Source: Rubrivivax sp. (lineage in GTDB: Bacteria > Pseudomonadota > Gammaproteobacteria > Burkholderiales > Burkholderiaceae_C). From it: a DNA stretch of 64,000 bases. Every line of letters begins with the position of its first letter. The first letter of the stretch is position 1. The stretch lies in assembly GCA_022842595.1 (NCBI GenBank), contig JALHPF010000004.1, positions 1 through 64,000 of the forward strand, given 5' to 3'. The notes beneath the pieces were generated by a model, which saw nothing but the letters and a program-made list of their open reading frames with translations, was not told the origin of the DNA and did not search any database. The translations under genes were made by a program, and so were the position numbers. Positions 29,189 to 38,951 of this stretch are shown here, piece by piece.

Positions 29189-30365
29189 CGAGCGCGTCCA
29201 GTTCGGCTCGTTCGTTGTAGGCCTGCACCGACAGCCGCACGAACACCTGGCCGGCGTGCTGCGTCACTGGCACCTCGATGCGGTGCCCTTCCTGCAACCA
29301 GCGGCGCAGGTCTTCTGCGCCCTGGCCCGCGGCCAATTCCACAGGAATGATCACCATCTGCCCATGCGCGCTGTCGGGCGAGGGCAGGGGCAGACCGTTG
29401 TGGGAGAGCACGCGGGCGCGTGTTTCGCAGGCCAGGGCGTGGCAGCGCTGCTGCCAGGCCGGCCAGTCGTGGCGCCGCTGGAATTCAATGGCTGCGGGCA
29501 CGCTGAGGAAGGCCGCCAGGTCGCGTGTGCCCTGCCATTGCAGCCGCCGCTCCAGCCGCGTGCGGCCGGTGTAGGCGTCAAAGCCGGTGTGGCCGTCCAG
29601 ACTGCCGCCTGATTCGTCGGCAACGTAGCCCCAGCTGACCACCGGCGCTTCGATCTCGGCCTGCCGTTCCGGCCGCACATGCAGGAATGCCGCCCCCTTC
29701 GGCGCACACAGCCACTTGTGGCAGTTGCCGGTGTAGTAGTCGGCGCCGACGGCTGCCAGGTCCAGCGCCACCTGGCCGGGCGCATGGGCGCCGTCGATCA
29801 CGGTGGTGATGCCACGCTCGCGCGCCGCCGCGCAGAGCTCGGCCACCGGCAGCACCAGCGCCGTGGTCGAGGTGATGTGGCTCACGAACAGCACCCGCGT
29901 GCGCGGCGTGATGGCGGCCAGCACGCGCGGAACCACCTCGCTCGCCTCGAACGGCAACGGCAAGGCCACTTCGCGGTAGTGCGCACCGGCGCGGGCGCAT
30001 ACCTGCTGCCAGGTGGCGACGCAGGCGCCATATTCGTGGTCGGTGCCCAGCACCTCGTCGCCGGGCCGCAGCCGCAGCGACCGAGCCACCGTGTTCACGC
30101 CGGTGGTGGCGTTGGGCACCCAGGCCAGGTCGTCGGCATCGGCGCCCAGAAACGCGCCCAGTCGACCCCGCGCCTGCGCCAGCAACTCACCCGAACGCCG
30201 GCCGAGGAAGGCCACCGGATTGCGTTCCAGTTCGCGCTGCCAGCGTTGCAGTTCGGCGAAGACCTCTTGCGGACATGCGCCGAAGGAACCGTGATTCAGG
30301 AAGCGGACCTCAGGGTCCAGCAGGAAGTGGCCGCGCATGGCGGGCAATGATGCCGCATGCTGCAT
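29130..30365 (-). CDS. Class V aminotransferase (isopenicillin-N epimerase-like)
   Basis: 411 residues from the ATG at 30365, which has AGGG upstream and avoids overlap with the HDOD gene. Fold-type I PLP enzyme with the PLP-lysine motif GNCHKWLCAPKG and the conserved FLNHGSFGACP at the N-terminus. Members include epimerases, desulfurases and ergothioneine-type lyases; substrate unknown. The C-terminal coding sequence overlaps the end of the PEP-CTERM esterase gene on the other strand by 59 bp. Confidence 0.85.
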   Translation of the reverse strand: MQHAASLPAMRGHFLLDPEVRFLNHGSFGACPQEVFAELQRWQRELERNPVAFLGRRSGELLAQARGRLGAFLGADADDLAWVPNATTGVNTVARSLRLRPGDEVLGTDHEYGACVATWQQVCARAGAHYREVALPLPFEASEVVPRVLAAITPRTRVLFVSHITSTTALVLPVAELCAAARERGITTVIDGAHAPGQVALDLAAVGADYYTGNCHKWLCAPKGAAFLHVRPERQAEIEAPVVSWGYVADESGGSLDGHTGFDAYTGRTRLERRLQWQGTRDLAAFLSVPAAIEFQRRHDWPAWQQRCHALACETRARVLSHNGLPLPSPDSAHGQMVIIPVELAAGQGAEDLRRWLQEGHRIEVPVTQHAGQVFVRLSVQAYNERAELDALVSALQSADAPVRQGPPSRP

Positions 30366-30384
30366 CGCCGCCCTGGCGGCTGCG

Positions 30385-31287
30385 CTAGGCTGCGTCGAGC
30401 GCCACCTGCAGTGGCTCATGCCAGTCGCTCAGGTCGTCGGTACTGGCACCCAGCCAGTCCAGCGCCCGCGCATGGTGCTCGTTCCAGTCGGCCTCGGCGG
30501 CAAGGCCTTCGTGCATGCGCATCAGGTGTTCTGCCACCAGGCCGGCGGCCACCAGTGTCTGCACTTCGGGCTCCACCGTCGGGCTGCCGATCAGCCCCAG
30601 GTCGTGGTGCAGACGGATGGCCGTCACCACCGAAGGCCCTACGTGCCAGGCGCGCGCGACCATCGCGCCGACCACGGCGTGGTCGGTACGATGGTTGGCG
30701 TTTTCGGTGGCGATGAACGACCGGTCGATGCGGGCAGCCGCTTCCACGAGCGTGCCGCCGTAGCCCTTCACGCATTGCAGCAGCACCGGCTGGCCGACGT
30801 GGCTGAACAGGCCGTACAGATGCGCCAGGTCGGCGTCCTGCCCCGGCAGCCGCATGGCTATGAAATGCATCGCCGCAGCCCGCAAGGCCGACCGCTCCCA
30901 GAAGCGCCGCAGCTGCGGGTGGTTCACGGGCACGGTGTGGCGGATCAGAAAGCCGGTCATCAGGGCTGCCGTCTGATTCAGCCCCAGCCGGTTCATGGCC
31001 TGGCCGATGGTGTGTGCCGGCTGGCCCGAAGCATGCAGCGGCCCGTTTGCGTTGCGCAGCAGCGTGGCCGACATCGCGACGTCGCTGCCGGCGATGCGGG
31101 CCACCTCGTTCAGGTCGGGTTCGGCAGTCGCCATCGCCGCCTGCAAACGAACCAGCAGGTCCGGGCACGGCGGAATCTGGATCTCGCGAAGTGGCCCGGT
31201 TCGTCGGGCCTGGTCGAGCTCCTGGGCCACACGCTGGCTGGCGGGGAGAGCGGTGGCGGCGGGGGCAGGCAGGGTGGTTTCGTTCAT
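30385..31287 (-). CDS. HDOD domain signalling protein
   Basis: 300 residues from the ATG at 31287. The HDOD domain (about 25-240) begins [15 protein letters not shown] and lacks an intact HD metal-binding pair, as usual for this family. HDOD proteins serve as scaffolds in signalling, often alongside GGDEF or EAL proteins. No output domain is fused. It lies 19 bp upstream of the aminotransferase gene, so the two may be co-transcribed, and is divergent from the DUF808 gene. Confidence 0.85.
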   Translation of the reverse strand: MNETTLPAPAATALPASQRVAQELDQARRTGPLREIQIPPCPDLLVRLQAAMATAEPDLNEVARIAGSDVAMSATLLRNANGPLHASGQPAHTIGQAMNRLGLNQTAALMTGFLIRHTVPVNHPQLRRFWERSALRAAAMHFIAMRLPGQDADLAHLYGLFSHVGQPVLLQCVKGYGGTLVEAAARIDRSFIATENANHRTDHAVVGAMVARAWHVGPSVVTAIRLHHDLGLIGSPTVEPEVQTLVAAGLVAEHLMRMHEGLAAEADWNEHHARALDWLGASTDDLSDWHEPLQVALDAA

Positions 31288-31349
31288 GGCCTCTCGTTTA
31301 TCGGCGGAGTCCGACACGGCTGAAGGGCCGAAGCGGGCAGAATGGCGCA

Positions 31350-32270
31350 ATGGCAGGAAGCAGCTTTTTCGCACTTTTCGACGACATCGCCACGGTGCTG
31401 GACGACGTTGCCGTGCTCAGCAAGATCGCGGCGAAGAAAACCGCCGGCGTGCTCGGCGACGACCTGGCGCTGAACGCGCAGCAAGTCACGGGCGTGAAGG
31501 CCGAACGTGAATTGCCGGTGGTCTGGGCGGTGGCCAAGGGCTCCTTCGTCAACAAGCTCATCCTCGTGCCCTCGGCCCTGGCCATCGGCGCCTTCGCGCC
31601 CTGGCTGGTGACGCCGCTGCTGATGCTGGGTGGCGCCTTCCTGTGCTACGAAGGCTTCGAGAAGCTGGCGCACAAGTTCCTGCACGCGCCCGAGGAGGAC
31701 CAGGCGCGCAAGGCCGAACTCGAAGCTGCGCTGGCCGACCCGAACATCGACCTGGTGGCCTTCGAGAAGGACAAGATCAAGGGCGCCGTACGCACCGACT
31801 TCATTCTCTCGGCCGAGATCATCGCGATCACGCTGGGCACGGTGGCGAGCGCGCCCTTTGCCACGCAGGTGACGGTGATGTCAGGCTTGGCGCTGCTGTT
31901 CACGGTGGGCGTTTATGGCGTGGTGGCCGGGATCGTCAAGCTCGACGACCTGGGACTGTGGCTGACGCAGCGCCCCGGTGGCGCGCAGCAGGCCCTGGGC
32001 CGCGGCATCCTGGCGGCAGCACCCTGGCTGATGAAGACGCTGTCGGTGGTGGGCACGGCCGCGATGTTCCTGGTGGGCGGCGGCATCCTCGTGCATGGCA
32101 TTCCGGTCATGGCCCACGGCATCGAGGGTTATGCGCTCGGCCTGGGCACCTTGGCCCAGGCACTGCTGCCCACCCTGGCCAACGGCCTGGTGGGCGTGGC
32201 GGCGGGCGCCGTCATCGTCGGCGCCGTGGTGCTTGTGAAGAAGCTGATGCCGGCGGCCAAGCCGGCCTGA
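31350..32270 (+). CDS. DUF808 (YedI-like) membrane protein
   Basis: 306 residues starting [21 protein letters not shown], the highly conserved DUF808 N-terminus, followed by several hydrophobic helices between about 60 and 300 and a Lys-rich C-terminus. Function is unknown for the family. The ATG at 31350 is clear from the conserved start; the track ORF from 31014 runs antisense to the HDOD gene. Convergent with the FKBP gene, with only 16 bp between stops. Confidence 0.88.
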   Translation: MAGSSFFALFDDIATVLDDVAVLSKIAAKKTAGVLGDDLALNAQQVTGVKAERELPVVWAVAKGSFVNKLILVPSALAIGAFAPWLVTPLLMLGGAFLCYEGFEKLAHKFLHAPEEDQARKAELEAALADPNIDLVAFEKDKIKGAVRTDFILSAEIIAITLGTVASAPFATQVTVMSGLALLFTVGVYGVVAGIVKLDDLGLWLTQRPGGAQQALGRGILAAAPWLMKTLSVVGTAAMFLVGGGILVHGIPVMAHGIEGYALGLGTLAQALLPTLANGLVGVAAGAVIVGAVVLVKKLMPAAKPA

Positions 32271-32286
32271 ATCAGGCCGACGCGGC

Positions 32287-32784
32287 TTACTTGTTGATCG
32301 CCAGCAGTTCCACTTCGAACTGCAGCACGGCGTTCGGCGGAATCGGCCCGCCAGGGGTGCCGCGTTCGCCATAGGCGATGGCGGCCGGACACGTGAGCTT
32401 GGCCTTGCCGCCGACTTTCATCTTCGCCACGCCTTCGGTCCAGCACTTGATGACACGGTTCAGAGGGAAGCTGGTGGGTTCGCCGCGCGAGTAGCTGCTG
32501 TCGAATTCCTTGCCGTCGGGGAAGCTGCCGCGGTAGTGCACCTTCACGCTGTCCGTCGCCATCGGCGAGGCGCCGCTGCCTTCCTTCATCACCAGGTACA
32601 CCAGCCCGGTGTCGGTGACAACCGCACCCTTGGCCGCCGCGGCCTTCGCCAGCGGGTCGGCGGCGGTGGCCTGGGCCCAGGCGCTGCCAGGCAGGGCCAG
32701 GGTGACGGCCAGCGAAGAGGCCAGCAAAGCGGCTTGCGCTAGGCCGCGCTGGGGGAGAAGGAAGGTGCGGGAAGATTCGGTCAT
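32287..32784 (-). CDS. Secreted FKBP-type peptidyl-prolyl isomerase
   Basis: 165 residues with a signal peptide (about 1-38, ending AWAQA) and one FKBP domain (about 70-165) containing VHYRGSFPDGKEFDSS and IPPNAVLQFEVELL. It would assist folding of exported proteins in the periplasm, like FkpA/Mip relatives but without their dimerisation arm. The start could also be the ATG six bases upstream (32790). It lies 11 bp downstream of the DUF3016 gene. Confidence 0.93.
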   Translation of the reverse strand: MTESSRTFLLPQRGLAQAALLASSLAVTLALPGSAWAQATAADPLAKAAAAKGAVVTDTGLVYLVMKEGSGASPMATDSVKVHYRGSFPDGKEFDSSYSRGEPTSFPLNRVIKCWTEGVAKMKVGGKAKLTCPAAIAYGERGTPGGPIPPNAVLQFEVELLAINK

Positions 32785-32795
32785 GGGCATTCCGG

Positions 32796-33293
32796 TCAGG
32801 GTCGTGGAGGAACGAAAGTTTCGGTGAACCAGCGGTCGATCATGCGCTGCTCGTACGGCAGGCCGCCATCACGTGCTGTGATGCTGCGCTGGCTGAACAG
32901 GTAGTTCATGTCGGCCAGGTCTCTTTCACCCGATTTCAGCGTGGTGCTGCCGGCCTGCAGCACATAGCGTAGCTTGATGCGCGGCCAGTCGACGCTGCCG
33001 CGAACGATCCGCACGTCGCGCGCCGATCCGGGCTTGAGTTCGCCCGCGAGGTCGACATCGAGGACTTCGATCTTCAAGCTCTGGCCATCGGGCAGCTGCC
33101 GCGCCAGCCGCTGGAACGACTGATTCAGGCTGGCCTGGTTGCGTTCGCGTTCATAGTTGCCGAAGCCGAAGTCGACGAACTTCTCGGGCTCGATGTAGGC
33201 CATTTCGACGGTGCCCGCGGCATGCGCAGGCCAGGCCAGGGCCGACAAGGTGGCAACGGCAGACACCCCCATGGCGAAACGGGATCGGTGCAT
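32796..33293 (-). CDS. DUF3016 exported protein
   Basis: 165 residues with a signal peptide (about 1-25, ending AHAAG) and a DUF3016 domain with the motif YIEPEKFVDFGFGNYERER. The ATG at 33293 has AAGGAG eight bases upstream and is better than the track start at 33308. Function unknown; usually periplasmic. Co-directional with the FKBP gene, so both could be one exported-protein operon. Confidence 0.84.
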   Translation of the reverse strand: MHRSRFAMGVSAVATLSALAWPAHAAGTVEMAYIEPEKFVDFGFGNYERERNQASLNQSFQRLARQLPDGQSLKIEVLDVDLAGELKPGSARDVRIVRGSVDWPRIKLRYVLQAGSTTLKSGERDLADMNYLFSQRSITARDGGLPYEQRMIDRWFTETFVPPRP

Positions 33294-33344
33294 GGCGGTC
33301 TCCTTCACGCAAAGTGGCAGATGGGTGGACCCCTCATCTTGCGC

Positions 33345-35156
33345 TCAAGTTCCCCGGCTGTCCTTCAGCGTGGTGATGCGGTTGAACACCGGCGCACCGC
33401 TGGCATGCTGCACTCGGTCGGCGACGAAGTAGCCGTGGCGCTCGAACTGGAAGCGGTCTTCGCGCTGCGCGCCGGCCAGGGCGGGTTCCAGCCAGGCCTG
33501 CACGACACGCTTGCTGTCGGGGTTCAGCACCTCGCGGAAGTCGCGGCCACCGGCATCGGGCTGGGCCTCGGTGAAGAGGCGGTCGTACAGGTTCACCGTG
33601 GCCGGCACGGCGTCGTGCGCGCCCACCCAGGTGATCGTGCCCTTGACCTTCACCGCATCGGCGCCGGGGGTGCCGCTCTTGGTGTCGGGCACCACGCGCG
33701 CCAGCACCTTCGTCACCTGGCCGGCCGCGTCCTTCTCGCAGCCGGTGCATTCGATCACCATGCCGTATTTCAAGCGCACCTTGTTGCCGGGAAACAGGCG
33801 GAAGAAGCCCTTCGCCGGCACTTCGGCGAAGTCGTCGCGCTCGATCCACACCGTCTCGCCCAGGCCGAACTGGCGCTGGCCGAGTTCCGGCCGCTGCGGG
33901 TGCGCCGGCGCCTGGCAGGGTTCGACATGCGTGCTGCTGCCGAAGACCTCGGCCCAGTTCGTCAGCGCCAGCGGCACCGGGTCCAGCACCGCCATCGCGC
34001 GCGCTGCCTGGCCTTCCAGGTCGTTGCGCAGGCAGCCTTCGAGCACGCTGTAGTCGAGCCAGATGTTCGTCTTGCTGGCGCCGCTGCCGTCGGCCATGGC
34101 GCGGATCGACGCCGGCGTGTAGCCGCGCCGGCGCATGCCGAACAAGGTGGGCATGCGCGGGTCGTCCCAGCCTTCGACGATGCCTTCGTCGACCAACTCG
34201 CGCAGCTTGCGCTTGCTGGTGACGACATAGCTCAGGTTCAGCCGGCCGAATTCGTATTGCCTGGGCAGCGGCCGGTTCAGAAGGCCCATGTCGGCCAGGC
34301 GTTCCAGCAGCCAGTCGTACCAGGGGCGCTGGTCTTCGAATTCCAGCGTGCAGATGCTGTGGGTGATGTTCTCCAGCGCGTCCTCGATCGGGTGGGCGTA
34401 GGCGTACATCGGGTAGACGCAGAAGCGGTCGCCGGTGTTGTGGTGGGTGGCGTGCTTGATGCGGTAGAGCGCCGGGTCGCGCAGGTTGATGTTCGGGCTG
34501 GCCATGTCGATCTTGGCGCGCAGCACCGCAGCACCATCGGGCATCGTGCCGCTTTGCATCTCGGCGAAGCGGGCGCGGTTGTCGGCCGGGCTGCGGTCGC
34601 GGAAGGGGCTGTTGGTGCCTGGCGTGGTGAAGTCGCCGCGGTTGGCGCGCATCGCTTCGGCGCTTTGTTCATCGACATAGGCCAGGCCGGCGTCGATCAG
34701 CGCCTCGGCCGCGCGCAGCATGAAGTCGAAGTAGTTGCTGGCGTAGTAGAGGTGGCTGGTGCCGTTGGCTTCCCAGTCGAAACCCAGCCAGTGCACGGCC
34801 TCGACGATGGCGTCGACGTATTCCTGTTCTTCCTTCTCGGGGTTGGTGTCGTCGAAACGCAGGTGGCACACGCCGCCATAGTCGCGCGCCAGGCCGAAGT
34901 TCAGGCAGATGCTCTTGGCATGGCCCACGTGCAGGTAGCCATTGGGCTCGGGCGGGAAGCGGGTGCGGATCCTGGCCGGGTCGGGCGTGCCGGCGGCATG
35001 GTGCGCGCCATCGCCCGGGCTGCCGCCGAAGCGGCGCTGGGCCCAGGTGCCGGCCTCGAGGTCGCGTTCGATGATGCCGCGCAGGAAATTGGCCACGACA
35101 GCAGCCGGTTTCGCGGCGTTGCCGGGAGCATTGTTGGGGGGGGTGTCATGTGCCAT
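33345..35156 (-). CDS. glnS: Glutaminyl-tRNA synthetase
   Basis: 603 residues of a class I synthetase. The HIGH-type motif appears in PPEPNGYLHVGHAKS, the Rossmann core follows with VCHLRFDDTNPEKE, and the KMSKS-equivalent is VVTSKRKL. The C-terminal anticodon-binding beta barrels are complete. It charges tRNA-Gln directly, so the organism need not rely only on the amidotransferase route. The N-terminus is about 25 residues longer than minimal members. The ATG at 35156 is 44 bp from the divergent GGDEF gene start. Confidence 0.97.
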   Translation of the reverse strand: MAHDTPPNNAPGNAAKPAAVVANFLRGIIERDLEAGTWAQRRFGGSPGDGAHHAAGTPDPARIRTRFPPEPNGYLHVGHAKSICLNFGLARDYGGVCHLRFDDTNPEKEEQEYVDAIVEAVHWLGFDWEANGTSHLYYASNYFDFMLRAAEALIDAGLAYVDEQSAEAMRANRGDFTTPGTNSPFRDRSPADNRARFAEMQSGTMPDGAAVLRAKIDMASPNINLRDPALYRIKHATHHNTGDRFCVYPMYAYAHPIEDALENITHSICTLEFEDQRPWYDWLLERLADMGLLNRPLPRQYEFGRLNLSYVVTSKRKLRELVDEGIVEGWDDPRMPTLFGMRRRGYTPASIRAMADGSGASKTNIWLDYSVLEGCLRNDLEGQAARAMAVLDPVPLALTNWAEVFGSSTHVEPCQAPAHPQRPELGQRQFGLGETVWIERDDFAEVPAKGFFRLFPGNKVRLKYGMVIECTGCEKDAAGQVTKVLARVVPDTKSGTPGADAVKVKGTITWVGAHDAVPATVNLYDRLFTEAQPDAGGRDFREVLNPDSKRVVQAWLEPALAGAQREDRFQFERHGYFVADRVQHASGAPVFNRITTLKDSRGT

Positions 35157-35200
35157 GCCTGGATTTTCTCACCCGGGCCGGGTTAGGCTTGCCGGCAGCC

Positions 35201-36760
35201 ATGAACTCGATGAACGAACCCCTTTCAGCCGCACCGGCCAGCATCGCCGACATCCGGGCCCTGCGCGACCGCGGCGAGATCACCCGCGCCATCGAAACGA
35301 CCGAGCACTCGCTGCCCTTGTTGCCGGCGTCCGCACGTGGACCGATGCTGCTGATGTCGTCCCAGCTGCACGCAACCGCCGGCAACGCGCTCGAGGCATT
35401 GCGGGCTGCCGTCGCCGCGCACGAGGTCAGCCAGGCCGCCGGCGACGAGATCGAAGCCTGCCGGGCCTTGACGGCGCTGGCCGGCGCCTTGCGGCTCGCG
35501 GGCGATCATGCGTCGGCGATCCGCACCCTGGAACAGGCCGAAACCCTGGTGCGTGGCCTCGAAGCACCGCTGGAGTTGTCCGCGGTGCTGCGCACGATGG
35601 CCATCAGCAGCTCGATCATCGGCCGGCACCAGCATGCGCTGTCATGCATGGCCGAGGCCAGCCAACTGCTGGGCCGCCACGGCACGCCGGCCGATGCGAT
35701 GAGCGTCCGCATGTCCATGTTGAACGCGCGCAGCCGCCATGCCGACAGCCTGGAAACGGCCGAACGCGAGGCTGGCCTGCTGTCGCTCCTGGGCGAATGG
35801 CAGCAGCTGGCGGAGGACGCGCGTGCCGCCGGGCAGCGGCTGACCGAGGTCAAGGCCGAGGGCAATTTCGCGATCGAACTGTCGATGCTGGGCCGGCACG
35901 CCGACGCCGCGCGCGCCTTGGCTGCACTGCGCCCGCAATATGCTGCGCTCGGGCTGCGGCCCAACGAAGGCCTGTGCCTGGGCGAGCTCGCGCGTTGCCA
36001 GCTCGCGCTGGGCGACGCCGCAGCGGCCCGTGACAGCGCCCTGCAGGCCGTGGCCCTGCTCGACGGCGGTGGCGCCGTCGACGACCTGCGTGAAGCCTTC
36101 GAACAACTCAGCGCTGCCCACGAGGCGCTGGGCGATCACGCGGCAGCCCTGGCCGCGCTGAGACGGGTCCTCGAACTGCAGCGCCGCCAGCGCGACGACG
36201 AGGCTCGTGCTGCCGTGCTGCAGCGTGAACTGCGCATTGAACTGGCGCGGCTGACCGACCAGTGGGCCCGCCACGCGACACAGGACCCGCTGACGGGCCT
36301 GGCCAACCGCCGCGCGCTGGACCAGTGGCTGGGTCAGCAGCTGCCGCGTGTCGAGCAGGGCCAGCCGCTGGTGCTGCTGCTGATGGACCTGGACCACTTC
36401 AAGTCGGTGAACGACGGCTTCGGCCACGCCATCGGCGACCTCGTACTCCAGCGCGTGGCCGAACTGCTGCGCCCGCTGTGCCGCGACGCCGACCTGGCGG
36501 TGCGCTACGGCGGCGAAGAATTCCTGCTCGCGCTGTCTGGCGTGGCGATTCCCGACGCCTTGCGCGTGGCCGAACGCGTGCGTGCCGTCATTGCCGGGCA
36601 ACCTTGGGGCGAAGTGGCCCCCGGCCTCGCGGTGACGGTGAGCGTCGGCCTGGCCTCGGCACTGGAGGTCGGTGATGCCCAGGCCCTGTTCACGCTGGCC
36701 GACCGGCGGCTTTACGCTGCCAAGCTGGGCGGCCGCGACCGGGTGGTGGCGGCCGGGTAA
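35201..36760 (+). CDS. TPR-containing diguanylate cyclase
   Basis: 519 residues. The N-terminal two-thirds (about 10-330) are soluble helical repeats of TPR character and contain no membrane segment. A short coiled coil precedes the GGDEF domain (about 355-515), which has GGEEF with the inhibitory RxxD motif (RDAD) five residues ahead. It is predicted to make cyclic di-GMP with product inhibition. The TPR part likely senses a protein partner. The ATG at 35201 is chosen over 35150, which would overlap glnS. Confidence 0.9.
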   Translation: MNSMNEPLSAAPASIADIRALRDRGEITRAIETTEHSLPLLPASARGPMLLMSSQLHATAGNALEALRAAVAAHEVSQAAGDEIEACRALTALAGALRLAGDHASAIRTLEQAETLVRGLEAPLELSAVLRTMAISSSIIGRHQHALSCMAEASQLLGRHGTPADAMSVRMSMLNARSRHADSLETAEREAGLLSLLGEWQQLAEDARAAGQRLTEVKAEGNFAIELSMLGRHADAARALAALRPQYAALGLRPNEGLCLGELARCQLALGDAAAARDSALQAVALLDGGGAVDDLREAFEQLSAAHEALGDHAAALAALRRVLELQRRQRDDEARAAVLQRELRIELARLTDQWARHATQDPLTGLANRRALDQWLGQQLPRVEQGQPLVLLLMDLDHFKSVNDGFGHAIGDLVLQRVAELLRPLCRDADLAVRYGGEEFLLALSGVAIPDALRVAERVRAVIAGQPWGEVAPGLAVTVSVGLASALEVGDAQALFTLADRRLYAAKLGGRDRVVAAG

Positions 36761-36764
36761 GGCC

Positions 36765-37625
36765 TCACATGCCCTTGAACAGGTGGGCGTAGAGGCGGCT
36801 GGCCGTCAGTTTGTCGGGCCGGCCATGCAGCGTGAGCGTGACCTTGCCTGATTCCTCGCGCCGCGCCATCGCGATGCAGCGCGCCTGCACCACCGTGCCG
36901 CGATGCACCTGCCAGAACACCTGCGGGTCGAGTTGCGGCAGCAGTTCGCGCAGCGACATGCGGATCAGGTGTTCGCGCTCGGCGGTGATCACGCGCACGT
37001 ACTTGTCGGCGGCCTCGAAATAGAGGACGTCGCGCACCGGCACCATGTGCACGAGGTTGCCGACCTGGGCCTGCACCACTTCCAGCCGCGGCCCGGGCGC
37101 CGGCGCGGCACCGCCCAGCAGTGCGCGCAGCTGGGCCAGGGTGTGCTGCAGGCCGGGGTCGGCCTTGGGCGCCGTGTCATGGGCAGCGGCAGAGACAGAG
37201 ACAGAGGCAGAGGCTTCAGGTCGGGCCCGTTCTGCCAGCCGTGCCTGCAGTCGCAGCACGCAGGCCGCCAGCCGCTGACGGTCGAGCGGCTTGACGAGAT
37301 AGTCCACCGCCTGGGCTTCGAAGGCCTGCAGCGCGTACTGGTCGTAGGCGGTGACGAAGACGAGCAGAGGGAACGCGGGTCCGCTGCCCGTGTCCGGCCA
37401 GTCCTCGGCGAGGGCCTGCGCGGCTTCCAGGCCCGTGCTGCCGGGCATGCGGATGTCCAGGAAGCAGACATCGGGTTGCAGCGCCAGCGCCTGGGCGACG
37501 GCGCTGGCGCCGTCGCCGACGCTGGCCACCACCCGCAGATCTGGCCACAGCGCAGCCAGATCGGCGCGCAGACCGGCTGCGAGCAGGGGTTCGTCTTCGG
37601 CGATCAGGGCGCGAGGCAGGTTCAT
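36765..37625 (-). CDS. LytTR-type response regulator (AlgR/LytR-like)
   Basis: 286 residues: a receiver domain (about 1-125) with acidic pocket AEDEP, phospho-Asp57 in CFLDIRMPG and the conserved VDYLVKPLD lysine; a linker rich in Ala/Ser; and a LytTR DNA-binding domain (about 180-284). It regulates transcription after phosphorylation by the adjacent sensor, whose stop overlaps this start by 4 bp. The linker includes a short hexanucleotide repeat (near 37192-37215) encoding alternating Ser and Val/Ala. Target genes are not evident. Confidence 0.93.
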   Translation of the reverse strand: MNLPRALIAEDEPLLAAGLRADLAALWPDLRVVASVGDGASAVAQALALQPDVCFLDIRMPGSTGLEAAQALAEDWPDTGSGPAFPLLVFVTAYDQYALQAFEAQAVDYLVKPLDRQRLAACVLRLQARLAERARPEASASVSVSAAAHDTAPKADPGLQHTLAQLRALLGGAAPAPGPRLEVVQAQVGNLVHMVPVRDVLYFEAADKYVRVITAEREHLIRMSLRELLPQLDPQVFWQVHRGTVVQARCIAMARREESGKVTLTLHGRPDKLTASRLYAHLFKGM

Positions 37626-38863
37626 GGCAAGGTGCGTCGGGAAGTGGACAGGGCAGCGTGTGTGGCGGTGGCTGGCGCGGCTGCTGCAGGCGCCGAGGGC
37701 ATGGGAATGATGGGCAGGCGCACGCTGGCGCGCGTACCCTCGCCGCCCGGGGCGTCGTGCAAGGCCAGGCTGGCGCGTTCGCCGTACAGCGTGGCCAGCC
37801 GCTCACGCACGCCCGACAGACCGAAACCACCGGCCGGGCGCCCCGGGGCTGCCGTCGCGTTGGTCGCGGCCGCGGTGCGGCCGACGCCGCTGTCCTGCAC
37901 ATCGAGCACCAGCATGTCGCCCTCGCGGCGCGCCGTCACGACCACCAGGCCACCCTCGACCTTGGGTTCCAGCCCGTGCTGGATGCTGTTCTCCACCAGG
38001 GGCTGCAGCAGCAGCGGCGGCACCGGCAGCTGCTTGAGCTCGTCCGGCAGTTCCAGCTGCACCTGCAGGCGCGGGCCCATGCGCACGGCCATCAGGGCCA
38101 GGTAGTCCGACAGGCGGGCGAACTCGTCGGCCAGCGGGTGTTCGCCGCGGCGCGAAGCCTGCAGGGTGGCGCGCAGGAAGGCGATGAGATGGTCCAGCAT
38201 GGCCTGGGCGCGGGCGGGCTCCAGGCCGATCAGCACGCGCAGGTTGGCCAGCGTGTTGAACAGCATGTGCGGTTCCAGCTGGCTTTGCAGCAGCCGCAGC
38301 TGGGTTTCAGCGGCCTGGCGCTGCGCCGCTTCGGCCTGGGCGCGGGCGCTGGCCAGGCGCTCGGCGGCACTCACCACCAGGATCAGCACCAGTGTCGCCA
38401 GGCCCGAGATGACGAGCGTGAAACGCGTCGTCGCGCTGTCCAGGTTGAACAGGCTGGGCGAGCTGAAGCCGAAGATCGCATCGGCCGCCATTTGCCCGAG
38501 CGGCGGGCCCACCAGCACACACAGCGCCGCCGAAGGCAGCGTGCCGGCCCAGCCGCTGAGGTAAGGGCCTGGCGAAGGTGGCAGCCGCCGCAGGCTGCGC
38601 AGCCGGTCGTAGCCCCAGGCCTGGGCGAACCAGCTCAGGTCGTTGACGATGGTGCAGCACAGACCGATGCACAGCGAATAGGTGATCTTGATCGAGAAGC
38701 GCCCGCCGTCCAGCGCCACCAGCAGCGCGGCGATGCCCAGGCAGACGCCGAGCAGGACGAGTACCGTGCGAGGCAGGCGCTGGCGCCAGCGTCGCAGCAC
38801 CGATGCCAGCGCGTTGGCCGGGGGGGCGGTGGGGGTGCCGGCAGCGAGGCCCGTATTCAGCAT
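37622..38863 (-). CDS. LytS/HisKA_3-type membrane sensor histidine kinase
   Basis: 413 residues from the ATG at 38863. About four hydrophobic segments lie in residues 30-200 (with no large periplasmic domain). A coiled coil follows, then the His-kinase phosphoacceptor LEPHMLFNTLANL and an HATPase domain with LVENSIQHGLEPK and DSGVG. It phosphorylates the adjacent LytTR regulator. The long track start at 39178 is not supported. Such pairs (AlgZ/AlgR, YpdA/YpdB) often sense metabolites or envelope state. Confidence 0.92.
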   Translation of the reverse strand: MLNTGLAAGTPTAPPANALASVLRRWRQRLPRTVLVLLGVCLGIAALLVALDGGRFSIKITYSLCIGLCCTIVNDLSWFAQAWGYDRLRSLRRLPPSPGPYLSGWAGTLPSAALCVLVGPPLGQMAADAIFGFSSPSLFNLDSATTRFTLVISGLATLVLILVVSAAERLASARAQAEAAQRQAAETQLRLLQSQLEPHMLFNTLANLRVLIGLEPARAQAMLDHLIAFLRATLQASRRGEHPLADEFARLSDYLALMAVRMGPRLQVQLELPDELKQLPVPPLLLQPLVENSIQHGLEPKVEGGLVVVTARREGDMLVLDVQDSGVGRTAAATNATAAPGRPAGGFGLSGVRERLATLYGERASLALHDAPGGEGTRASVRLPIIPMPSAPAAAAPATATHAALSTSRRTLP

Positions 38864-38951
38864 GTGGCCAGTATCGCGCCGCGCTGGCAGTCGTCGGGCC
38901 AGGCCTGCGACGGAACGGCGCCGGCGGTCGCGAAACCGCGACCGGGGCGGT

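Noticed and set aside
37192-37215. AGAGAC-type hexanucleotide repeat in the LytTR regulator as a phase-variation switch
   Set aside because: Only a few imperfect units in a linker; hexamers cannot shift the frame.
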